Notes: a model not told the origin generated them from the sequence alone. Counted from the stretch's first letter, positions 1-5,019 are shown. The stretch: 5,022 nucleotides of DNA from an uncultured Moraxellaceae bacterium (GCA_937928295.1 CALEYY010000194.1:1-5022), one strand, 5' to 3'. Translations and numbers: made by a program.

Positions 1-345
1 GCGGATGGTTTTCATTTGAATCATCAACAGGTTCGGCAGCTGGTGGCGGATGGCCAGACGGCGGCGTCACTGCGTAGTCGTGCCGGTCAGCTAATGTCGG
101 CTGCGGCTCATGACGAGGCCGAGCTTGCCGCTGCGCTGGCAGCGGGCGTGGATAGCGCTTGGTTGTCGCCAGTATTGATGACGCCGTCACATCCTGATGC
201 TGCGCCTTTGGGCTGGGCGCAATGGGCACAATGGCTGGCGAAGGTGCCGATGCCGGTTTACGCCTTGGGCGGTGTTGCCGTCACTGAGGTCAGCATGGCG
301 CGCAGTCTGGGTGGCCAAGGCGTGGCCGGCATTAGCCAGTTTTAA
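1..345 (+). CDS. mutT: MutT-type Nudix protein with C-terminal thiamine-phosphate-synthase-like (ThiE/TenI) domain, 3' part only
   Basis: The frame is open from base 1 to a TAA at 343-345, giving 114 residues. The gene begins outside the window, so the in-frame TTG at 16 is not its start. The visible part matches the C-terminal half of a ThiE/TenI beta-alpha barrel: an HDEAEL stretch (residues about 36-41), the SPVLMTPSHP signature (56-65) followed by LGW, the strand PVYALGG (about 85-91), and the phosphate-binding-like GGQGVAGI near the end (104-111). This domain is known as a C-terminal fusion to MutT-like Nudix hydrolases in many gamma- and betaproteobacteria. MutT itself removes oxidised nucleotides such as 8-oxo-dGTP. 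The Nudix part is not visible, so the mutT name rests on this domain and on the convergent yacG neighbour, the same arrangement as mutT/yacG in E. coli. A stand-alone ThiE-like protein remains possible. E. coli MutT lacks this extra domain. Confidence 0.75.
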   Translation, partial: ADGFHLNHQQVRQLVADGQTAASLRSRAGQLMSAAAHDEAELAAALAAGVDSAWLSPVLMTPSHPDAAPLGWAQWAQWLAKVPMPVYALGGVAVTEVSMARSLGGQGVAGISQF

Positions 346-368
346 CGCTCGATTTTTAATGGCGGCGT
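346..368. other. Short convergent intergenic gap (mutT/yacG)
   Basis: Only 23 bp separate the two convergent stop codons. A five-base inverted repeat, AACGC (344-348) and GCGTT (365-369), encloses a T-rich stretch, ATTTTTAAT (352-360). It could be a poor bidirectional terminator, but the stem is short and the loop long. I do not call a terminator here. Confidence 0.4.
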
Positions 369-575
369 TTAGTCTTGGTCAAACTCGTTCAAGTCGGGTG
401 GCGAGGTCGCAGGAATAGCGTACTTTTCCGAGGCCCAGGCGCCCAGATCAAGTAAGCGGCAGCGATCACTGCAGAAGGGCTTGAAGATCGAGGCCGGCCC
501 CCAGACCACCGGTTTCCGGCAGCTCGGGCAGTTCACCACGCGGGTGATGTTGCTGTCTTGTGCGGTGTTGCTCAT
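369..575 (-). CDS. yacG: DNA gyrase inhibitor YacG, zinc-binding
   Basis: This 68-residue protein has the usual YacG size. Its four cysteines, C16-x2-C19-x15-C35-x3-C39, form the family's zinc site. The surrounding NCPSCRKPVVW and FCSDRCRLLDLGAW blocks are the family signature. In E. coli, YacG binds GyrB and inhibits gyrase supercoiling. The C-terminal tail (ATSPPDLNEFDQD) is acidic and probably unstructured. The start ATG (573-575) overlaps the coaE stop in the sequence ATGA, and a GGAG lies about 11 nt upstream, so translation is likely coupled to coaE. It is the last gene of the minus-strand run and faces the mutT-like gene. The identification is firm. A physiological link to the pilus genes is not implied by the sequence. 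Confidence 0.95.
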   Translation of the reverse strand: MSNTAQDSNITRVVNCPSCRKPVVWGPASIFKPFCSDRCRLLDLGAWASEKYAIPATSPPDLNEFDQD

Positions 576-1186
576 TGTGCTGCCAACTCCAGATACTGTT
601 CATGCAGGGAATCGAGCTGAGCGTAAAGCTCGGCCAGGCTGCCCTCGTTGCTGACCACATCGTCGGCGCGTGCCAGGCGCTGCGCGCGTGACCACTGCGC
701 TTTCATGATGGCCTCGATTTGTGCCGGCGATACGCCGTCACGGCCGCTGGCGCGTTGCACTTGCGTGGCCTCGCTGACATCAATCAGCAAGGTGCGTTGC
801 ACGAAGTTGACCTGGCCGCTTTCCCAGAGCAGAGGTGATGCCAGCACAGCATAAGCCGAGGGTGCGGCCATGAGTTGCTGTGCCAGCGCTTCGCGAATGG
901 CGGGGTGGGTGATGGCCTCCAGCGCCAGGCGCTGGTTCGGGTCAGAAAAGACACATTGGCGCATCCAGGGGCGATTCAGCTGCCCGGCCTGATCGCCATC
1001 ACGAAGAATGGCCTCCGGGCCGAAGTGTGCGGCGATGGCGGCCAGCGCCGGCGTGCCGGGTGCCACGACTTCGCGGGCGACCACATCGGCATCGACCACG
1101 GTCACGCCCAATTTTTGCAGATAGTCTGTGGCGGCGGTTTTGCCAGATCCGATGCCGCCGGTAACGCCAAGTATCCAAGTTGCCAT
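572..1186 (-). CDS. coaE: Dephospho-CoA kinase CoaE
   Basis: CoaE carries out the last step of coenzyme A synthesis in the cytoplasm, phosphorylating the 3'-hydroxyl of dephospho-CoA with ATP. The 204-residue length is typical. Visible landmarks are the P-loop GGIGSGKT (residues 10-17), the DAD motif (32-34) that carries the catalytic-type Asp, the LNRPWMRQCVF segment (70-80), THPAIR (93-98), PLLWESG (118-124, usually PLLFE in the family), and the GRDGVSPAQIEAIMKAQ lid region (148-164). The ATG at 1184-1186 follows the pilD stop by 13 nt and has a GGA Shine-Dalgarno about six nt upstream, which supports this start. Its stop overlaps the yacG start by four bases. The pilD-coaE neighbourhood is conserved in many proteobacteria. 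No zapD lies between coaE and yacG, unlike in E. coli. Identification is secure. Confidence 0.97.
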   Translation of the reverse strand: MATWILGVTGGIGSGKTAATDYLQKLGVTVVDADVVAREVVAPGTPALAAIAAHFGPEAILRDGDQAGQLNRPWMRQCVFSDPNQRLALEAITHPAIREALAQQLMAAPSAYAVLASPLLWESGQVNFVQRTLLIDVSEATQVQRASGRDGVSPAQIEAIMKAQWSRAQRLARADDVVSNEGSLAELYAQLDSLHEQYLELAAQ

Positions 1187-1199
1187 ATCAATTCCGAAC

Positions 1200-2087
1200 T
1201 TAAAGCGGCAGCGGGTGCCAGAAAAGGATCAGGCCCGATGCGGCCAAGGCCGGACCAAAGGGGAACTCGCCTTGTTTGCCGTGGCGCAGACGAAACCACA
1301 GCGCGATGCCAAGGCCCAGCAGCGACGACATCAGCAGTAGTTGCGGCAGCACGAGGCCGCCCAGCCATGCGCCGAGCGCCGCCAGCAGTTTGGTGTCGCC
1401 GCCGCCGAGGCCATCGCGCCCGGTGACCAGGCGAAATACTGTCGCCATTAGCCAGAAGGTCAGATAGCCGGCCATTGCGCCCCAGAGCGCATGGCTCAGG
1501 CTCAGTCCCAACGGATTCTGGCCGATGCTGGCCAGAAACAGGCCACTCCACATCAGCGGCAGGGTGATGCGATCGGGCAGCCATTTGCTGTCCCAGTCGA
1601 TGAGAGCGCCAACCACGAGTGTCATGGAGAAGCCGTAAATGGCTAGCGCCAGCAAAAGGGCTTCAACTTGCTGCCAAGCGATGACTGCGAGTGCGGCGCT
1701 GATCAGCTCAACGACGGGATAGCGCACGCTGATGCTGCCATGGCAGTGCGCGCAACGGCCGCGCCGAAACAGCCAGCTCAGCACCGGAATCAGGTCACGA
1801 TAGCGAATCGGCGTTTGGCAGTGTGGGCAGTGCGAGCGCGGCAGGCTTAGCGAGAGCGGCAGTGACTGTCGCTTGGATTCGGGCTTGGCTTCGGCCTCGG
1901 ATTCAGTCGCCGCCGCGGCTGTCGTTGCCGGCGGCGGCGTGATGCCCTGCTCTTCGAGATAGGCATCCAGCTCGGCCTTCCACTCCTGCTCGATGATGCG
2001 TGGCAGCCGATAAATTACGACATTGGCAAAACTGCCGACGACCAGCCCGAGCAAGGCAGTAAGCGCGATGAGCAGCGAGTTATCCAT
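1200..2087 (-). CDS. pilD: Type IV prepilin peptidase / N-methyltransferase PilD
   Basis: PilD is a bifunctional inner-membrane aspartyl protease. It cleaves the leader of prepilins after Gly and methylates the new N-terminus. The 295-residue protein starts with a membrane segment containing GLVVGSFANVVIYRLPR (14-30). The cytoplasmic loop carries two zinc-type cysteine pairs, C87/C90 (CPHC) and C112/C115 (CAHC), and then RYPVVEL (122-128). The catalytic region shows IDWDSKWLPD (163-172) and GLGGGDTK (226-233), the GxGD-type aspartyl protease motif with D231. Several hydrophobic helices follow, ending in EFPFGPALAASG. Residues about 50-77 form a Pro/Ala/Glu/Ser-rich low-complexity insert before the first CxxC. 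The ATG shares its A with the pilC TGA (TGATG), and an AGGA lies about 11 nt upstream. It should process the adjacent PilA and possibly other prepilins or secretion pseudopilins elsewhere. Confidence 0.97.
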   Translation of the reverse strand: MDNSLLIALTALLGLVVGSFANVVIYRLPRIIEQEWKAELDAYLEEQGITPPPATTAAAATESEAEAKPESKRQSLPLSLSLPRSHCPHCQTPIRYRDLIPVLSWLFRRGRCAHCHGSISVRYPVVELISAALAVIAWQQVEALLLALAIYGFSMTLVVGALIDWDSKWLPDRITLPLMWSGLFLASIGQNPLGLSLSHALWGAMAGYLTFWLMATVFRLVTGRDGLGGGDTKLLAALGAWLGGLVLPQLLLMSSLLGLGIALWFRLRHGKQGEFPFGPALAASGLILFWHPLPL

Positions 2088-3136
2088 CAGATCGCATTTC
2101 CTAATTCAAACAGCGGCAAATACAGCGCCATGACAATGGTGCCCACGAGCACGCCAAGGCAGGCCATGAGCGTGGGTTCAAGCAATTTCAGCAGCAGCGC
2201 GCAGCGGCTTTCGAGCTCGGCTTCAAATTGCCGGGCAAGCTCGTCAAGCAGGTTCACGAGCATACCGGATTCCTCGCCAATCGCGATCATCTGCGTGCTC
2301 AGTGCCGGGTAAGTCGGCCATTTCACGATGCTTTCAGACAAACGCTGACCCTGCGCGACGGCATCAGTAATGTCTGATTGCGCCGGCGCCAGCGGCGACT
2401 CCTTGACCAGCTCGGCGGTCTCGCGCAGGGCATCGAGCAGGGGCAGGCCGGCACGCAAGGTTTCATAGAGCGTGCGATGCCAGAGCCCGAGCCAGTGCGC
2501 CTGTGTCATCGCGCCAATGAGCGGCAAGCGCCAGAGTATCTGGAATTGACGGCGGCGGAAGGCCGGGCTCGTTCGCCATTGCTGTCGCGCCAGAAAAAAT
2601 AGGCAGCTCAAGATGAGCAGGCACGGCAGGCCCAGCCATTGCACCTGCCGGCTCAGCGCCATGATCTGCTGCGTCAGCCAGGGCAGTTCGGCCCCGAAGC
2701 TGCGATACAGATCAGCAAAGCCGGGCACCACGCGCCAGAGCAGAAATACGGTGACCGCGAGCGCACCGATCAGCACGAACAAGGGATAGCGCATGGCACT
2801 GCGCATCTGCTGTTGCAGCGCCAGCCGCCGTGCTTGCGCATGGGCCAGTCGCTCCAGTTGCACATCGAGCTGGCCGGAGCGTTCGGCGACGGCGATGAGT
2901 TGTATATCACCGGAGCGGAAGCCGCTTTGTTGCGCCAGCACGGAAGACAGGCTCTGGCCTTGCTCAATGCCGGTGATGACGGGCTGCCAGTAGCGCTGCT
3001 GCGCGGGCGGCTGCTGGAGATTCAGCAGCTCAAGCGCCGGGTGCAGGGCAATCCCGGCCTTTAGCAAGGTAGCCAGCTGTTGCAGCCAGCGTTGCTGCTG
3101 GATCGCCGTCGCCGGCTTTGCAACGACCTTACTCAT
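2087..3136 (-). CDS. pilC: Type IV pilus inner-membrane platform protein PilC, N-terminally short
   Basis: PilC is the polytopic inner-membrane core protein on which the PilB motor acts during fibre assembly. The 349-residue protein has two type II secretion F domains. The first (about 13-140) contains LATLLKAGIAL (21-31) and AERSG (84-88); the second (about 215-345) contains LYETLRAGLPLLDAL, GEESG (287-291) and LEPTL (319-323). Membrane segments are seen at about 118-137, 168-183 and 324-343. The ATG at 3134-3136 lies in ATGAGTAA, overlapping the pilB stop by eight bases. The frame stays open upstream to an ATG at 3380-3382, but those 82 extra codons lie inside pilB in another frame and resemble no PilC sequence, so I rejected them. 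Compared with the roughly 400-residue PilC family, the usual N-terminal region of about 50-60 residues before the first F domain is absent. E. coli HofC is the named enteric equivalent. The Shine-Dalgarno is weak, which suggests coupling to pilB. Confidence 0.93.
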   Translation of the reverse strand: MSKVVAKPATAIQQQRWLQQLATLLKAGIALHPALELLNLQQPPAQQRYWQPVITGIEQGQSLSSVLAQQSGFRSGDIQLIAVAERSGQLDVQLERLAHAQARRLALQQQMRSAMRYPLFVLIGALAVTVFLLWRVVPGFADLYRSFGAELPWLTQQIMALSRQVQWLGLPCLLILSCLFFLARQQWRTSPAFRRRQFQILWRLPLIGAMTQAHWLGLWHRTLYETLRAGLPLLDALRETAELVKESPLAPAQSDITDAVAQGQRLSESIVKWPTYPALSTQMIAIGEESGMLVNLLDELARQFEAELESRCALLLKLLEPTLMACLGVLVGTIVMALYLPLFELGNAI

Positions 3137-4271
3137 CGCCCAGCACGCGCAGCAGTTCGCTACGGCTGACCTCACCTTGCTGCCACAATGCCTCTGCGCT
3201 GCCGCGCAAGGTCGGCCATCCGGCCTGTGTCGCACAAGCTTGTAGTGACTGCCGATCTGCGCCCTGAGTACAGAGCTGAGCAAGCGCCGGCGACATCTCC
3301 AGGTGCTCGAACAGACCCAGGCGCTGATGATGACCTTGCTGGCAATAGACGCAGCCATGACTGGCGACAAAGCCGCCTGCATCGGCCTGTTTGCAATGTG
3401 GGCACAAGCGGCGGATGAGACGCTGTGTGACCACCAGCCGCAAGCAATCGGCGAGCAAATAGCCGGGCAAGCCGAGGTGACGCAGCCGTGTCAGTGCCTC
3501 GGTAGCAGAGCCCGAATGCAGCGTGGACAGCACAAGATGGCCGGTCTCGGCGGCTTGTATGGCCATTTCTGCAGTCTCGCGATCACGAATTTCACCGACC
3601 ATGAGCACATCGGGATCTTGCCTGAGCAGCGCTTTCAGCACTTGCGCAAAGCCTAGGCCGATGCGCGGCTGTATCGGTGTTTGATTGATGCCGGGCAGCA
3701 GCCGCTCGACAGGATCTTCGACGGTGGCGATATGGCGATGACGCGCATTGAGATACTGCAAACAGGCATAGAGCGTCGTGGTCTTGCCGGCACCGGTCGG
3801 GCCGGTGATCAAAACAAGACCTTCCGGGCGCGCGAGGCTGCACAGGAGTGCTGCTTGCGTCGAATCAGGCAGCGCCAGTGCTGCCAGAGTTGGCATCTGC
3901 CCCGAATCAGCTAGGCGCAGGCAGAGCTTTTCGCCATGCAGCGTGGGCAGGCTGGCGACACGGATGTGGCTCAGGCCCTGGCCGCCATCCACCAGCCGTC
4001 CATCTTGCGGCAGGCGTTTTTCAGCGAGATCCATTTGTGCCATGACCTTTAGGCGCGACACCAGACGCGGCTGCCATGCAGCCGGCACATCCAGCCAGTC
4101 TTGCAGCAGGCCGTTGATGCGCAAGCGCAGGCAGGCACCTTGCGCTTGCGGATCGATATGCAGGTCAGATGCACCGAGCTGTTGCGCGCGTTGCAGCAGC
4201 GATGTGACCCACGGCACCACTTCCTGATCTTGTCTGGGCAAGACCAAGCCTTCCGACAAGATCAGGTTCAT
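3129..4271 (-). CDS. pilB: Type IV pilus extension ATPase PilB (GspE/HofB family), lacks the N-terminal N1 domain
   Basis: PilB is the cytoplasmic hexameric ATPase that powers pilus extension. From the chosen start it has 380 residues. Landmarks are ASDLHIDP (34-41) opening the N2 domain, LRLRINGLL (48-56), Walker A GPTGAGKTT (157-165), Asp box TVEDPVE (183-189), Walker B region DVLMVGEIRDRETA (221-234), His box TGHLVLSTLH (243-252), and a zinc tetracysteine C290/C293 and C307/C310. The zinc site and GEIRDRETA favour PilB/GspE over the retraction ATPase PilT. The ATG at 4269-4271 is preferred because an AAGG overlaps the pilA stop eight nt upstream. Earlier in-frame ATGs at 4331 and 4361 would overlap pilA by 50 or 80 nt. 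PilB proteins are usually about 560 residues. The missing part corresponds to the N-terminal N1 (MshEN-type) domain, and pilA directly upstream leaves no room for it. The inter-pair zinc loop is 13 residues, shorter than the 29 in Vibrio EpsE. Confidence 0.94.
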   Translation of the reverse strand: MNLILSEGLVLPRQDQEVVPWVTSLLQRAQQLGASDLHIDPQAQGACLRLRINGLLQDWLDVPAAWQPRLVSRLKVMAQMDLAEKRLPQDGRLVDGGQGLSHIRVASLPTLHGEKLCLRLADSGQMPTLAALALPDSTQAALLCSLARPEGLVLITGPTGAGKTTTLYACLQYLNARHRHIATVEDPVERLLPGINQTPIQPRIGLGFAQVLKALLRQDPDVLMVGEIRDRETAEMAIQAAETGHLVLSTLHSGSATEALTRLRHLGLPGYLLADCLRLVVTQRLIRRLCPHCKQADAGGFVASHGCVYCQQGHHQRLGLFEHLEMSPALAQLCTQGADRQSLQACATQAGWPTLRGSAEALWQQGEVSRSELLRVLGDE

Positions 4272-4279
4272 GGCGATGG

Positions 4280-4283
4280 CCTT
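4280..4283 (-). promoter_or_regulatory. pilB Shine-Dalgarno embedded in the pilA stop codon
   Basis: On the minus strand the pilA stop TAA runs into GG to give TAAGG. Eight bases then precede the ATG at 4271. This site decides the pilB start over the two longer in-frame options and suggests that ribosomes finishing pilA can reinitiate on pilB. Confidence 0.7.
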
Positions 4284-4740
4284 AAGTAGAGAGACCAGTT
4301 TGCTGTTTAGTACAGGCAGTCGCTGTGCCATTAGCAACGGTCTTTCCAGTCCAGATTGCATCGCCCGAATTGGTATCGACCTGCATTTCGATCTTGCAGC
4401 CGCCGGCCTCGCTATTGCCGATCATGGCCACGGTGAGCGTCGTGCTGCTACTGCTTAGCGTGACGCCATTGCTGCCGACATACTTAGGTTGTGGCAGTGT
4501 GGTCTGGATTTCTGCTGTGCTGTCGCAAGCGGTGCTGGTCATGCCGTTCTCCAGCAGACATTCGGAAATGGCCAGCTTCAGCGGCTCGATCTGGCTCAGG
4601 TTCACCGACCATTTGGCGCGCATCACATAGTTTTGATATTGCGGGATAGCCACCGCCGACAACACGCCGACGATGGCCACGACGATCATCAGCTCAATCA
4701 AGCTGAAGCCTTTTTGTGCTGCGAGAGGTACAGAATTCAT
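4282..4740 (-). CDS. pilA: Type IV major pilin PilA (type IVa prepilin)
   Basis: This 152-residue prepilin is the subunit of the pilus fibre. A hydrophilic leader of 11 residues ends in QKG. PilD would cleave after G11 and methylate F12, leaving a mature pilin of 141 residues. The mature N-terminus FSLIELMIVVAIVGVLSAVA has the conserved Glu at mature position 5 (E16) and Pro at mature position 22 (P33) within the IPQYQNYVMRAK block. The C-terminal globular part is Ser/Thr-rich and contains four cysteines, C61, C72, C115 and C143. The last pair fits the usual C-terminal D-region disulfide, and the first pair may close a second loop. The ATG has an excellent AAGGAGG seven nt upstream. By hand count the gene is about 55 percent GC, against 62-67 percent in samples of pilB. 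It leads the pilBCD run and lies next to a tRNA-Thr gene. A minor pilin is less likely given its position and length. Confidence 0.95.
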   Translation of the reverse strand: MNSVPLAAQKGFSLIELMIVVAIVGVLSAVAIPQYQNYVMRAKWSVNLSQIEPLKLAISECLLENGMTSTACDSTAEIQTTLPQPKYVGSNGVTLSSSSTTLTVAMIGNSEAGGCKIEMQVDTNSGDAIWTGKTVANGTATACTKQQTGLST

Positions 4741-4747
4741 GTGATGG

Positions 4748-4754
4748 CCTCCTT
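4748..4754 (-). promoter_or_regulatory. Strong pilA ribosome binding site
   Basis: The minus strand reads AAGGAGG followed by seven bases (CCATCAC) and the pilA ATG. This near-perfect anti-16S match contrasts with the weak sites of pilB, pilC and pilD. It fits the much higher protein output needed for a pilus subunit. Confidence 0.85.
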
Positions 4755-4784
4755 GCCAAGGTGCAGTGCCGGTATGGCATTGCG

Positions 4785-4801
4785 CAGAGCGTCTTGCTCT
4801 G
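4785..4801. repeat. Short inverted repeat in the pilA leader
   Basis: CAGAGC (4785-4790) and GCTCTG (4796-4801) form a perfect six-bp stem around a five-base loop. It lies about 45 bp upstream of the pilA start. It could be a hairpin in the pilA mRNA leader or a half of an operator. No T-run follows in either direction, so it is not a terminator. Its function is unknown. Confidence 0.45.
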
Positions 4802-4808
4802 TCGAAAG

Positions 4809-4837
4809 CCTAGGAATGAAACCGCGTTTTCGCTAGG
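4809..4837. repeat. Imperfect dyad in the pilA upstream region
   Basis: An outer five-bp arm CCTAG (4809-4813)/CTAGG (4833-4837) encloses an inner four-bp arm AAAC (4819-4822)/GTTT (4826-4829) around CGC. The arms are separated by unequal internal loops of five and three bases. The element lies about 70-95 bp upstream of pilA, where promoter or operator elements would be expected. It is a candidate protein-binding site or RNA hairpin. Part of it may be chance. Confidence 0.35.
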
Positions 4838-4882
4838 GCCGCTGCAAGATTTTTTTGCGTCGGGCAAAGCATCAGCGGACGC

Positions 4883-4911
4883 TTGTCAGTGCCGGATCGG
4901 CTCGTTATCAT
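4883..4911 (+). promoter_or_regulatory. Sigma70-type promoter of the tRNA-Thr gene
   Basis: A -35 element TTGTCA (4883-4888) and a -10 element TATCAT (4906-4911) each match consensus at five of six positions and are spaced by 17 bp. The following bases, CGCCGCC, form a GC-rich discriminator, as is typical of stable-RNA promoters under stringent (ppGpp) control. Transcription would start near 4918, about 26 nt before the mature tRNA. Confidence 0.7.
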
Positions 4912-4920
4912 CGCCGCCCA

Positions 4921-4938
4921 CGCAGACGCCAGTCTGCG
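4921..4938 (+). other. Perfect hairpin in the tRNA-Thr 5' leader
   Basis: CGCAGAC (4921-4927) and GTCTGCG (4932-4938) form a seven-bp perfect stem with a GCCA loop, five bases before the mature tRNA 5' end. It would sit in the precursor leader removed by RNase P. It may help folding or processing, or it may be a DNA-level site. The function is inferred only. Confidence 0.5.
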
Positions 4939-4943
4939 GTGCT

Positions 4944-5019
4944 GCCGGCATAGCTCAGTTGGTAGAGCAGCGCATTCGTAATGCGAAGGTCGGGGGTTCG
5001 ACTCCTCTTGCCGGCACCA
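4944..5019 (+). tRNA. tRNA-Thr (anticodon CGT)
   Basis: The 76-nt cloverleaf includes an encoded CCA (5017-5019). The acceptor stem GCCGGCA (4944-4950) pairs perfectly with TGCCGGC (5009-5015), with discriminator A at 5016. The D arm is GCTC/GAGC (4953-4956/4965-4968). The anticodon loop TTCGTAA (4975-4981) has CGT at 4977-4979 and reads ACG codons. The T arm GGGGG/CCTCT (4992-4996/5004-5008) encloses TTCGACT and has two G-U pairs. From memory, the anticodon arm and variable region are the same as in E. coli thrW. The gene is divergent from pilA. Tail sequence and terminator lie outside the window. Confidence 0.97.

Noticed and set aside
875..1426. Long plus-strand open frame antisense to coaE and pilD
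   Set aside because: It has no recognisable domain and runs across two well-identified genes. Long antisense frames are common in GC-rich DNA.
3137..3382. In-frame N-terminal extension of PilC by 82 codons (ATG at 3380-3382)
   Set aside because: It lies wholly inside pilB in another frame, has no PilC-like features, and is Arg/Cys-rich as shadow frames often are. The ATG at 3136 overlaps the pilB stop as expected for coupling.
3778..4227. Plus-strand open frame of 149 codons antisense to pilB
   Set aside because: Arg/Ser/Cys-rich translation with no family resemblance. The opposite strand carries intact Walker and zinc motifs of pilB.
4272..4361. Longer PilB starting at 4361 or 4331
   Set aside because: These starts overlap the end of pilA by 80 or 50 bases. 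The ATG at 4271 has an AAGG eight bases upstream. The extra 30 residues do not resemble any PilB domain.
4391..4850. Ten-bp inverted repeat ATCTTGCAGC (4391-4400) / GCTGCAAGAT (4841-4850) around most of pilA
   Set aside because: It is tempting as cassette ends, but it extends no further on either side, one copy is within pilA coding sequence, and about a dozen 10-bp matches are expected by chance in 5 kb.
4850..4856. Run of seven T as an intrinsic terminator on the plus strand
   Set aside because: No stable GC-rich stem sits directly before it, and no plus-strand gene ends there. On the minus strand it is at most an A-tract upstream of pilA.
4889..4900. Possible sigma54 site on the minus strand (GGCAC...AAGC)
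   Set aside because: The GG to GC spacing is nine rather than ten bases, and the TTGC box is not present.
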